From Terriglobia bacterium (GTDB lineage: Bacteria; Acidobacteriota; Terriglobia; Terriglobales; Acidobacteriaceae), in contig JAIQFH010000017.1 of the NCBI GenBank assembly GCA_020073385.1, positions 1 to 64,000 of the forward strand: DNA of 64,000 nucleotides. Reading direction: 5' to 3'. The position numbers and the translations under genes are program-made. The stretch's first letter is position 1. The number at the start of each line of letters is the position of its first letter. The notes under the pieces are model-generated. The model searched no databases. It was not told the DNA's origin and saw only the letters and a list, made by a program, of their open reading frames with translations. Shown here piece by piece: positions 42,813 to 50,920 of this stretch.

Positions 42813-43379
42813 ATGAACGATTGGGAAAATTTCAGAACATTCAAGGAGCGAGGCGAATGGGTCGAACTGCAATTCATGGCAGCCGCCGCCTCGCACGGAT
42901 ATCACGTACTCAAACCTTGGGGAGACTCCCTCGAATACGACGTCGCCGTAGAACACAGCGGCGACATGATTCGAGTACAGGTCAAATCCAGCTCGGTGCG
43001 TAACGGCACGGGATACTTTTGTCAGTTCCGCCGCAACTGGCTGGTCAAGGAACCATACAGCGTCGATGAGTTGGACCTATTCGCGACATACATCATCCCG
43101 GAAAAAATCTGGTACCTGATCCCCGCCACGGTCCTGCTGACGCCGCCTCGCAAGGTCGGTATTACGGTCTGCCCGATGACCGCGCTCCGCAAGAACCGCT
43201 ACCGCTACGAACAATACCGCGAAGCCTGGGGCTTGCTGGGAAAAACCAGACGCGACCTGACCAAATGCGGGAAAGCCCACGCAGCTTACATCGGGAGTCT
43301 GACGAAGGCCACCTGGAACGACAAAGCACGGCGACATCGTGAGCGAAGCAACATCGTTTTGAAGGGGCGCGGCTTGTAG
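42813..43379 (+). CDS. PD-(D/E)XK endonuclease (PDDEXK_5-like, group I intron-type)
   Basis: 188 residues from the ATG at 42813 (MNDWENFRTFKERGEWVELQ) after GGGGA. The nuclease core is visible in order: E18 in GEWVELQF, D43 in EYDVAVE, then Q56-V57-K58 in VQVKSS, the PD-(D/E)XK pattern with the QxK subtype found in group I intron-associated and related nucleases (PF11645-like). The remaining C-terminal half is basic (RRHRERSNIVLKGRGL). The gene ends inside a family H palindrome, which encodes its last residues. Two direct family B copies flank it. It may cut DNA for homing, mobility or defence. No intron was recognised. Confidence 0.75.
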   Translation: MNDWENFRTFKERGEWVELQFMAAAASHGYHVLKPWGDSLEYDVAVEHSGDMIRVQVKSSSVRNGTGYFCQFRRNWLVKEPYSVDELDLFATYIIPEKIWYLIPATVLLTPPRKVGITVCPMTALRKNRYRYEQYREAWGLLGKTRRDLTKCGKAHAAYIGSLTKATWNDKARRHRERSNIVLKGRGL

Positions 43380-43395
43380 CCGCGCCGTCCGAAGC
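43357..43395 (+). repeat. Family H palindrome, copy 5, overlapping a nuclease 3' end
   Basis: TTTTGAAGGGGCGCGGCTTG, AGCCGCGCC: GGCGCGGCT/AGCCGCGCC stem. The stop codon of the PD-(D/E)XK gene lies in its loop. Confidence 0.7.
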
Positions 43396-43450
43396 CAGAA
43401 ACAATGCGGGCTTTATCCCCTCAGGGAAGCATTGGAAGCCCATCTATCTT

Positions 43451-43497
43451 TGTCATCCTGAGGATCGCGCTCTTTGCGGTCCGAAGGACCTCTGCAC
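43451..43497 (+). repeat. Family B repeat, copy 5 (right of PD-(D/E)XK gene)
   Basis: TGTCATCCTGAGGATCGCGC, TCTTTGCGGTCCGAAGGACC. Direct repeat of 42415-42458. Confidence 0.8.
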
Positions 43498-43552
43498 TCG
43501 GACGTTACCGTCCAATTGCGTCTACAACAATGTAGATTGCCAACGGTCGCCC

Positions 43553-43645
43553 TCCCAGCCACGGAGCGGCGAAAGAATACAGCCCAGGGCGCAAGCCTTG
43601 GGTAAACCACAAAACAACGGGACCAGTCCCGTAGGGACGACAGAA
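43553..43645 (+). repeat. Family E composite repeat, copy 2
   Basis: GGAGCGGCGAAAGAATACAG, CCCAGGGCGCAAGCCTTGGG, then GGGACCAGTCCCGTAGGGAC, GACAGAAAA: two stems as in the other copies. The 43646-43934 remainder holds the cassette promoter region. Confidence 0.7.
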
Positions 43646-43742
43646 AAAGCAGAGTTGGTAATCAACACACGATTCATGTAGCGCCTGGGTACGATTCCGA
43701 AGGTCAAGGAAACCCACGCAGACGGCAACCGTGGAATCCGAC

Positions 43743-43763
43743 CCTTGACAAAGAACGTCAAGG
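43743..43763. promoter_or_regulatory. Perfect inverted repeat upstream of the three-gene cassette
   Basis: CCTTGAC-AAAGAAC-GTCAAGG: exact 7-base arms with a 7-base spacer, about 170 bases before the first gene. It overlaps a TTGACA that could be a -35 box. A plausible operator for the cassette's helix-turn-helix protein; that is inference. Nearby at about 43889-43915 the AAGTGTAA/AAGTGTCA word is repeated three times. Confidence 0.4.
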
Positions 43764-43934
43764 ATGGAGCGCTCGCCTTACGCGAGACCAGAGGTTAATT
43801 CATAAAAATAAAGTACTTAACGCGAGTGAAGAACATAGAGACCAAAGTAATCAGCAACCAGCAGGATAAGACTGGCATTCCTGTAAAGAGAAGTGTAAAG
43901 TGTAAAGCAAAGTGTCAAGCAGAGGTACCTTTAT

Positions 43935-44732
43935 ATGGGCAAAATGATGAAAAGCGCTCCTGTATTCTTCACCGTAGCTCAAGTGCGCTTCAACCCAATC
44001 CTGAGCTTGGCCAGTTATATTCCCGCGATTCAGGAGCACTTTCGCAGAAATGGCTTTCCCGACTTCAAAAAAGTAGTAATGATGACATTCAATCTGTCCC
44101 CTCTGGTACAAGAGCAAAGGAACGAGGCGCAGGCCCCAGCACCTGTGCCAATAGAGCGATATGTCTTTTCGAACCTCGATAACACAATGAATTTTATCCT
44201 CGAGCAAAGCTCGATCGCCTTTCAGGCGACTGAATACCAAACGTTCGAGGTGTTCGGCGGCCATCTATTACAGGGACTGGAACTCCTAAACAAAACGGTA
44301 GTCCTTAGTTTCATAGAGAGGATCGGTGTTCGATACCTGGATGCAGTGATGCCGCGTGAAAACGAGACGCTGGAACAATATCTCATCCCAGAGGTAATGG
44401 GGCTCCACGGCAAACTCAAAGGCCAAGCTCAGTATTCTTTCTCCGAAACCCAGACTGAAGGCCCTGATGGTTTCGTCGTTTCACGCACAGTTATTCAACG
44501 AGGGCAAATCGGCTTTCCTCCGGATCTTATTCAAATGATGAGCTTGAAGATGCAACAGAAGTTTCAGCAGTTCACAGGGGCGCATGCGATTATCGACACG
44601 GATGCATTTCTCATGGGGCGCATTGCTTTCGACCTGGCAGAAGCGGAACGAAAACTGCATACTCTGCACGAAAAAACACATGAGTCCTTTCGCGAAACAG
44701 TCACAGAATATGCCATCTCCGTTTGGGAGTAG
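43935..44732 (+). CDS. TIGR04255-type family protein (first gene of cassette)
   Basis: 265 residues. The N-terminal motif SAPVFFTVAQVRFNPILSLASYIPAIQEHFRR is typical of the sporadically distributed TIGR04255 proteins of unknown function; later blocks IERIGVRYLDAVMP and the C-terminal FDLAEAERKLHTLHEKTHESF are also family-like. Start ATG could be 43935 or the internal ATGs three or four codons later. The product is probably soluble and cytoplasmic. It is followed after 14 bases by a helix-turn-helix gene and then by the HDCD gene, in the same direction, all lower in G+C than the chromosome around. Function unknown; cassette context suggests a stress or defence module, untested. Confidence 0.7.
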   Translation: MGKMMKSAPVFFTVAQVRFNPILSLASYIPAIQEHFRRNGFPDFKKVVMMTFNLSPLVQEQRNEAQAPAPVPIERYVFSNLDNTMNFILEQSSIAFQATEYQTFEVFGGHLLQGLELLNKTVVLSFIERIGVRYLDAVMPRENETLEQYLIPEVMGLHGKLKGQAQYSFSETQTEGPDGFVVSRTVIQRGQIGFPPDLIQMMSLKMQQKFQQFTGAHAIIDTDAFLMGRIAFDLAEAERKLHTLHEKTHESFRETVTEYAISVWE

Positions 44733-44746
44733 GAAGGGAAACTCAT

Positions 44747-45370
44747 ATGACGCTGGCATTTCCAGAAATTGAAGAAGAGATGTATTCGCCTACCCACTAT
44801 AAGCCCATTGCTCCGTCTGGAATTGTGGCTACGGCTGCCATCGCTTTTGCATTCATGGCAGGAACTGGTGGGGTGACGACAGCCGAATACCTCCAACAGC
44901 GAGGGTATAGGGGATACCAGTTTGTTCAAATACCCGCGCTGGCGGGTCCGAACGCCGGTGTTCGCTTGCCAATGGAGAATCTGAAGATCATCCGGGCGGC
45001 ATTTAAACCATCTATGTTGGATCTCGCGAGTCTTCTGGGAGTCTCTCGTCAAGCCGTCTACAACTGGATGGCTGGAGAAAACCCATCTCGAGATAGCGCC
45101 GACCGGCTTGAGGATTTAGCCAAAGCAGCAGATCTCGTTGCCGCCTACGGTTTGAACTCCCCTTACCTACTGAGGCGGAAGATTAGCGATGGAAGGACCT
45201 TGATGGAAATCGTGCGTGATGGAGGCTCCGCACATGAGGCTGCAAGAAGCTTGATTGGGATTGTTGAGAAGGAAGCCGAGCAGCGGGATCAGCTAAGGAA
45301 GTCCTTGGCTGGCCGCAAACCCTCTAGGCTCGACCGCCAGGAGTTCGGCATGCCGATGTTGGACGAATAA
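44747..45370 (+). CDS. Helix-turn-helix protein (second gene of cassette)
   Basis: 207 residues from the ATG at 44747 (MTLAFPEIEEEMYS). A clear HTH lies at about residues 86-107: LDLASLLGVSRQAVYNWMAG, the XRE/Cro-type layout (helix, turn at GVS, recognition helix RQAVYNWM). The N-terminal part (about 1-80) has a hydrophobic stretch (GIVATAAIAFAFMAGTGG) and an aromatic region; the C-terminus is basic and helical (IVEKEAEQRDQLRKSLAGRK). Likely autoregulator of the cassette, perhaps binding 43743-43763. Not recognised as a known antitoxin family. Confidence 0.65.
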   Translation: MTLAFPEIEEEMYSPTHYKPIAPSGIVATAAIAFAFMAGTGGVTTAEYLQQRGYRGYQFVQIPALAGPNAGVRLPMENLKIIRAAFKPSMLDLASLLGVSRQAVYNWMAGENPSRDSADRLEDLAKAADLVAAYGLNSPYLLRRKISDGRTLMEIVRDGGSAHEAARSLIGIVEKEAEQRDQLRKSLAGRKPSRLDRQEFGMPMLDE

Positions 45371-45385
45371 TTTGGATCGCAGTCG

Positions 45386-46222
45386 ATGGCTGAGTGGAAT
45401 CGCACAACTCCGTGGCGACAGGGGCACATTTTGACGCACGAAGCTGCGGCTGCGCTTAAGCTGATTCCAGCTGAATCAGCCGAGCGAACGGTTGGCCTTG
45501 TCATTTCCCACGATTGCGACCTCGCGGCTGACCCAAGCAAAGAACCGAATGTGGAGGTCATTCGAGCGACCCTAATCGCTGAGTCTCAAGGGCAGTTCAC
45601 TAACTCCAAGAATGCACGTACTCTGCACCTCCAATTCAGCTCGGGCGATGGTCGGCAGTGGCTTGAACTGCATGCGACGGATAAGCTTACGATTTCGAAG
45701 TCCGATTTGGCCGCATTCGTCCCCCGAACTGACTTCAAACTCGACCGGAGCGGGCACTCGACTCTGGAATGGTGGCTTGCTGCTCGATACAGACGCTCAG
45801 CGTTCCCCGACTCTTTCGTAGATCGACTTAAGAAGAGCGGTTTGGATGACAAGCTAACAACGATCCTCAAGCCGCACGGCGAGCACATCCGCAGTATCTT
45901 TTTTGAGCTCGACGAGGGCAATGAGGAAGAAAAGAACGAGGCCGCCGACACGTACTCACTGAGAATCTACGTATTGTATGCAACAGAATCTGACCCGGAG
46001 ACAGCGCGGCTTGCTGCCGAGCAGGTGCGAGACGAAATAGAGGCTGCATTTCGACGGAAGCTATTCAAGCCGTCGCAACGATGGAATCATATCGAGCTTA
46101 CCGAGTGCATCGCTGTTTCTGACGAGGTTATGACAGTCGCCCAAACAATGCTGCTAAAAGAATGGCGACTAGAATACTTGAGCCTCCGAGAAGATCCGCC
46201 TCAGCCCATGCGTCCAGGCTGA
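45386..46222 (+). CDS. HDCD-motif protein of unknown function (third gene of cassette)
   Basis: 278 residues. The strongest feature is VGLVISHDCDLAADP at about residues 36-50, where H42, D43, C44 and D45 suggest a metal or catalytic site in a hydrophobic strand context. The middle part (HSTLEWWLAARYRRSAFPDSFVDRLKKSG) may be another conserved block. The C-terminal half is acidic and helical (ESDPETARLAAEQVRDEIEA). No known enzyme family was recognised. Co-directional with the HTH gene (about 15 base gap). Confidence 0.6.
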   Translation: MAEWNRTTPWRQGHILTHEAAAALKLIPAESAERTVGLVISHDCDLAADPSKEPNVEVIRATLIAESQGQFTNSKNARTLHLQFSSGDGRQWLELHATDKLTISKSDLAAFVPRTDFKLDRSGHSTLEWWLAARYRRSAFPDSFVDRLKKSGLDDKLTTILKPHGEHIRSIFFELDEGNEEEKNEAADTYSLRIYVLYATESDPETARLAAEQVRDEIEAAFRRKLFKPSQRWNHIELTECIAVSDEVMTVAQTMLLKEWRLEYLSLREDPPQPMRPG

Positions 46223-46256
46223 ACCTAGCCTCTCTGACGGGCTACAAAGATTCGGG

Positions 46257-49046
46257 CTACGCTCCTACCGGCTGTGGTTTTGTTGCCAGCAACTGGCGCA
46301 ACACATACTGCAAAATCCCGCCGTTGGCGTAGTAGAGCGCTTCCTGTGGGGTGTCGATGCGGACCAGCGCTTCGAACTCAACCGGGTCTTTGTCTTTTTT
46401 TGTGGTCTTCACTTTCACCGTGCGTCCGGCGGAGAACTTGTCGACTACGTCGCGGATGCCGGCGATCTCAAACGTTTCTTCACCCGTCAGCTTGAGCGAG
46501 TCGGCGTTCTGTCCTGCGGGGAACTGCAGCGGGAGAATGCCCATGCCGACTAGGTTCGAACGGTGGATGCGCTCGTAACTTTCGGCGATGACGGCGCGGA
46601 CGCCCAGCAGCGCGGGGCCTTTGGCGGCCCAGTCGCGGGACGATCCGGAGCCGTACTCTTTGCCGGCGAGGATGATGAGCGGAGTGCCATCGGCGCGGTA
46701 TTTTTCGCTGGCGTCGAAGATCGACATCTCGGCGTTGGTCGGAAGATGGCGTGTAAAGCCGCCTTCGGTCTGGACCAGCTTGTTGCGCAAGCGGACGTTG
46801 GCGAAGGTGCCGCGCACCATCACTTCATGATTGCCACGGCGCGAACCGTAGGAGTTGAAATCCCCAGGCTTCACGCCATGTTCCTGCAAATATTTTCCGG
46901 CGGGGCTTTCTTTTTTGATCGAGCCTGCGGGAGAGATGTGGTCGGTGGTGACGCTATCGCCGAGAACGGCCAGCACGCGCGCCTTCTTGATCTCCTGCAC
47001 GGGCGAGGGTTTCACGGCCATGTCGTCGAAGTACGGTGCGCGGCGGATGTAGGTCGAATCGTTTTCCCAGGCATAGGTCTGGCCCTTGGGGACACTGAGC
47101 CCGCGCCAGCGCTCGTCGCCTTCAAAGACTTCGGCGTAGGACTTGGAAAACATTTCCGAGGTAATGGAATGCTGCATCGCATCTTCGATTTCGCGCGAGG
47201 TTGGCCAAATGTCGGCAAGATACACCGGCTGGCCATCTTTGCTCTTGCCCAGCGGATCTTTGCGAAGATCGGTGTCGATGCGGCCGGCGAGCGCGAAAGC
47301 GACGACCAGCGGCGGCGACATCAGATAGTTGGCGCGAACCTCGGAGTTGATACGGCCCTCAAAGTTGCGGTTCCCCGAGAGCACAGAGGCGACCACAAGC
47401 TCTTTCTCGTCGATCGCCTTCGAAACTTCTTCCGGAAGCGGGCCGGAGTTGCCGATGCAGGTGGTGCATCCGTAGCCGACGAGGTGGAACTTCAGCTTCT
47501 CGAGATAGGGCATGAGCCCGGCGTGATCGAGGTAGTCGCGCACGACTTTCGACCCGGGCGCGAGCGAAGTCTTGACCCAGGGTGGAACCTGCAAACCCTT
47601 CTCGACCGCTTTCTTCGCGAGCAATCCGGCGCCGATGAGGACCGAAGGATTCGATGTGTTGGTGCAGGACGTGATGGCGGCGATGACGACGCTGCCGTGT
47701 TTGAGCGAATCCTTCACCGAGGCGGGGACGTGCTCGTGAACATTTGGATCCTCGACGCCAATCGCTGCCGGACTTCCGCCTTCCTGCTCCCATCGCGGTC
47801 CATTTGCTGCAGGCGCAGTGGTCTTGGCCGCCGCTTTTGGCTTGATCAGCGAGGGCAGCGCTTTGGTGAAGGACTCTCCGGCTTGCGAGAGGACCACGCG
47901 ATCCTGCGGACGCTTTGGTCCGGCGAGCGACGGCTCAACGCTTGCAAGATCGAGCGAAAGCAGTTCGGAGTACTGCGCTTCGGGAGTTTTATCGTCATGG
48001 AACAATCCCTGCTCGCGGCCATAGGCTTCGACGAGCGCGATCTGTTCTTCCGATCGTCCGGTGAGCCGCAGATATTTCAGAGTCTCTTTGTCGATGGGGA
48101 AGATTCCGCACGTCGCGCCGTACTCAGGAGACATGTTGGCAATGGTTGCGCGATCGGCAAGAGGTAGGTCGCGCAGTCCCGGCCCGAAGTATTCGACGAA
48201 TTTTCCGACGACGCCGTGCTTCCGCAACATCTCGGTAATGGTCAGCACGAGATCAGTGGCGGTCGCTCCTTCGCGCAAGCGTCCAGTAAGTTTCACACCC
48301 ACAACCAGCGGAATCAGCATGGATACAGGCTGCCCCAGCATCGCCGCCTCGGCTTCAATCCCACCCACTCCCCACCCCAAAACCCCCAACCCATTCACCA
48401 TGGTTGTATGGCTGTCTGTTCCTACTAGCGTGTCGGGGTAGGCTACGCGCTTGCCGGGGCTTTCATGGACGAACACTACGCGGGCGAGATATTCAAGATT
48501 GACCTGGTGGACGATGCCGGTGTCGGGGGGGACGATGGCCAAGTTGCGGAATCCGGTTTGGCCCCAGCGGAGGAAGGAGTAGCGCTCTTTGTTGCGCTGG
48601 AATTCGAGAAGGGCGTTCATGTCGAAGGCATTCGCGGTGCCGAATTCGTCGACTTGAACGGAGTGGTCGATGACCAATTCCACTGGCTGCAGAGGATTGA
48701 TGAGCGAGGGGTCGCCGCCGAGTTGCTTCATGGCGTCGCGCATGGCTGCCAAGTCGACTACGCAGGGGACGCCAGTGAAATCCTGCAGGAGAACGCGGCT
48801 GGGGGTAAAGGCGATTTCCTTGTCAGGCTTGGATTGGCTATTCCATGCGGCAAGCGCGCGGATTTCTTCTTTCTTTACGTTGCGGCCATCTTCGGTGCGC
48901 AGCAGGTTCTCGAGCAGGATGCGGAGGGAGAAGGGCAGGTGCCGGGTGGAGATGCCTGCTTTGTCGAGCGCGTCGAGGCGGTAGATTTCGTATTCTTTCT
49001 TGCCAATTTTGAGGGACGCGCGGCTGTTGAAACTGTTTAACGACAT
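46257..49046 (-). CDS. acnA: Aconitate hydratase A
   Basis: TCA-cycle enzyme isomerising citrate and isocitrate through cis-aconitate, with a 4Fe-4S cluster. 929 residues, slightly longer than the usual 890-900 owing to an Ala/Pro-rich linker (about 415-440). Cluster and active-site cysteines are in SCTNTSNPS near 460 and [11 protein letters not shown] near 525. [17 protein letters not shown], the [16 protein letters not shown] [16 protein letters not shown] near 810, and the C-terminal swivel domain are normal. Start ATG after GGAAGG. Convergent with the HDCD gene. Confidence 0.93.
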   Translation of the reverse strand: MSLNSFNSRASLKIGKKEYEIYRLDALDKAGISTRHLPFSLRILLENLLRTEDGRNVKKEEIRALAAWNSQSKPDKEIAFTPSRVLLQDFTGVPCVVDLAAMRDAMKQLGGDPSLINPLQPVELVIDHSVQVDEFGTANAFDMNALLEFQRNKERYSFLRWGQTGFRNLAIVPPDTGIVHQVNLEYLARVVFVHESPGKRVAYPDTLVGTDSHTTMVNGLGVLGWGVGGIEAEAAMLGQPVSMLIPLVVGVKLTGRLREGATATDLVLTITEMLRKHGVVGKFVEYFGPGLRDLPLADRATIANMSPEYGATCGIFPIDKETLKYLRLTGRSEEQIALVEAYGREQGLFHDDKTPEAQYSELLSLDLASVEPSLAGPKRPQDRVVLSQAGESFTKALPSLIKPKAAAKTTAPAANGPRWEQEGGSPAAIGVEDPNVHEHVPASVKDSLKHGSVVIAAITSCTNTSNPSVLIGAGLLAKKAVEKGLQVPPWVKTSLAPGSKVVRDYLDHAGLMPYLEKLKFHLVGYGCTTCIGNSGPLPEEVSKAIDEKELVVASVLSGNRNFEGRINSEVRANYLMSPPLVVAFALAGRIDTDLRKDPLGKSKDGQPVYLADIWPTSREIEDAMQHSITSEMFSKSYAEVFEGDERWRGLSVPKGQTYAWENDSTYIRRAPYFDDMAVKPSPVQEIKKARVLAVLGDSVTTDHISPAGSIKKESPAGKYLQEHGVKPGDFNSYGSRRGNHEVMVRGTFANVRLRNKLVQTEGGFTRHLPTNAEMSIFDASEKYRADGTPLIILAGKEYGSGSSRDWAAKGPALLGVRAVIAESYERIHRSNLVGMGILPLQFPAGQNADSLKLTGEETFEIAGIRDVVDKFSAGRTVKVKTTKKDKDPVEFEALVRIDTPQEALYYANGGILQYVLRQLLATKPQPVGA

Positions 49047-49146
49047 AACGGCCTTCCTTGAGAGATGAATGGATGGATTGCAACTTACCAGTGTAATGCG
49101 TCGGGAGGGGGAATTAGTAGAGTGGGGGAAATATCAGGTGAACGCA

Positions 49147-49192
49147 TTGCGCGCTTTGCGCGCAACCCCGGACGAGGCGTCCGGGGCTACAC
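49147..49192. repeat. Isolated palindrome pair between acnA and S41 gene
   Basis: GCGCGCTTTGCGCGC, then CCCCGGACGAGGCGTCCGGGG: two stems in tandem, styled like the other intergenic repeats but no second copy was seen in this window. Confidence 0.45.
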
Positions 49193-49216
49193 GTGTTTCG
49201 CATTTGCGATAGCGCG

Positions 49217-50434
49217 CTAGCTGGCGCGGCTTTTCAGGACCTCGACCGCTTTGTTCAGCTGCTCGTCGATTGTGTTCTTTGGCTTCGCGTCTTCGTCTGA
49301 GGGAGCGGCTGCGCCATCACCATCATCGGGGCTTACGCCGTCGTCGATGGCGTCTGCTACCACGACGTTGGGAGTGATCGCGGTGTCCTGGATGGCTTTG
49401 CCACTCGGTGAATAATATTTCGCGACGGAGAGGATGAGGGCGCCGCCGTCGGGAAGCTCGAGAGTCTTTTGGACGGAGCCGTCGCCAAACGTCTTGTCAC
49501 CGACAACGTCGCCTCGGGCATTCTCCAGAATGGCGCCCGCGACGATTTCTGCGGGGCCTGAGGTGCCGCGGTTTACAAGCACAGCAACCGGAAGATTGGT
49601 GATTGCTTTCGCGGGATCAGCGTTGAACGCCTGCCGAGGATACTTCTGTCCCTGCAAGTAGGTGATGGTGCCGTGATTCAGGAACAAATTCGCAGCGGCG
49701 ATGCCTTCGTTCTCGTCACCTTCGGCGCAGTAGCGAACGTCCAGCAGGATTTTCTTCGCTCCGGATTTTTCCAGCGACTTGATCTTCGAGGCGATCTCTT
49801 GCGCTTTGCCTTTGGTCAGCGCTTCGACTTTCACGTAGCCGATGCCGTTGTCCATCATCTTTTCGGTGACGGGAGGAATGCCAACGACGTCGCGCGTGAT
49901 GACCACCTTCTGCGGCTCGGCCTTGCGAGCACGGACGACCTGAACATTCAGGGTCGATCCCGGCGGGCCGATGATGAGATTGCGGATTTCGGGAAGCGAC
50001 ATCTCGCGAGTGCTCCGCCCTTCAATCGATTCGAAGATGTCAGTTGCTTCAATTCCGGCTTTCTCGGCGGGCGAACCCGGAAGCACAGCGACCACGGCGG
50101 CGTAGCCGAAGCGCTTCGAGACTACCGCTCCGATGTCAGCCTTGCCTTCCGCCCTATGGGCCTTGAATGCCTTGTAGGCATCCGCCGAGAGATAGCTGGA
50201 GTTGGAGTCGAGCGATTCGAGCAGGCCGTGCAGAGCTCCGTCGGTCACCTTCGGAATGTTGGGCTCTTCGACGTACTCAGTGCGCACGCGCGAGAGTACT
50301 TCGCTGTAAACCTGCAACTGGCGGTAAGAGCCGTCGCTCGAGGAGGCGTGAACGCCGCCCATCGATCCGACGACGACGAAGAGCAGTACGGCAAAGGAGG
50401 TGACAAGAATCGCTGCTTTAATTTTCATGGACAT
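49217..50434 (-). CDS. S41-family C-terminal processing peptidase (CtpA-like)
   Basis: Periplasmic serine protease with a Ser/Lys dyad. N-terminal signal or anchor (KIKAAILVTSFAVLLFVVV), an N-terminal helical part, a PDZ domain (about 90-180, VVAVLPGSPAEKAGIEATDIFESIEGRST), and the catalytic core with NRGTSGPAEIVAGAI (Ser) and VGDKTFGDGSVQK (Lys). The C-terminus is acidic (DDGVSPDDGDGAAAPSDED) and then basic. Two N-terminal ATGs (50434, 50428) are possible. It processes C-termini of exported proteins; substrates unknown. Confidence 0.88.
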   Translation of the reverse strand: MSMKIKAAILVTSFAVLLFVVVGSMGGVHASSSDGSYRQLQVYSEVLSRVRTEYVEEPNIPKVTDGALHGLLESLDSNSSYLSADAYKAFKAHRAEGKADIGAVVSKRFGYAAVVAVLPGSPAEKAGIEATDIFESIEGRSTREMSLPEIRNLIIGPPGSTLNVQVVRARKAEPQKVVITRDVVGIPPVTEKMMDNGIGYVKVEALTKGKAQEIASKIKSLEKSGAKKILLDVRYCAEGDENEGIAAANLFLNHGTITYLQGQKYPRQAFNADPAKAITNLPVAVLVNRGTSGPAEIVAGAILENARGDVVGDKTFGDGSVQKTLELPDGGALILSVAKYYSPSGKAIQDTAITPNVVVADAIDDGVSPDDGDGAAAPSDEDAKPKNTIDEQLNKAVEVLKSRAS

Positions 50435-50920
50435 CTTTTCGTGATCTTCTTCCGGAAGGAACGAACTACTTCCTGTGAGCTGCTCCTATTATATCTCTAG
50501 ATGCAAATGGGACATTGTTGGAGTTAGTGCTTTAGTGGTTTCTTTGGTGTCTTCGGTCATCGCGGGCTTTCGGAACGCGAATGGTGTGTATTTGTAACAT
50601 AACAGTGGAGTTAGGCGATGTTTGGGATTTGTGCTGGCTCGGCCCCTTTCAAAGGCCGGCGGTTTGCATGTCTCCTGAGCGACGCGGCCTAATCGGCATG
50701 TGAGGAAGCGTTTCTTTCGCCCCTTCCGGGCTCGCACAATTCCCCGATCAGCCCCACGGCTTGCGCCGTGGGCTGCATTCTTTCGCCGCTTCGCAGCTTT
50801 TTAGGGGCTGAATCAAATGCGCCGAAGGGGAGCAGTGTAACGAAGTTCCCAAACCCATCCAACACATATCTTTTCAGGACGGAAAACGACACGCACACTT
50901 ACTTATGGAGAGGCTCTGGG
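50435..50920. other. Intergenic region with repeat, no gene
   Basis: About 490 bases between the S41 gene (reading leftward) and the receiver-TonB gene (also leftward). It contains a family E copy and an A+T-rich stretch at 50510-50600. No convincing coding frame. Confidence 0.5.
50704..50800 (-). repeat. Family E composite repeat, copy 3 (inverted)
   Basis: TTTCTTTCGCCCCTTCCGGG, then CCCCACGGCTTGCGCCGTGGG, GCTGCATTCTTTCGCCGC: reverse orientation relative to 27618 and 43553. Confidence 0.7.

Noticed and set aside
43826-44182. 118-codon plus frame overlapping the start of the TIGR04255-type gene
   Set aside because: It is out of frame with the gene that carries the family motif, and its predicted protein has no domain.
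46563-48167. 534-codon plus-strand open frame opposite acnA
   Set aside because: It lies entirely antisense to aconitase, whose catalytic motifs and full length are certain. High G+C leaves antisense frames open by chance; composition is not protein-like.
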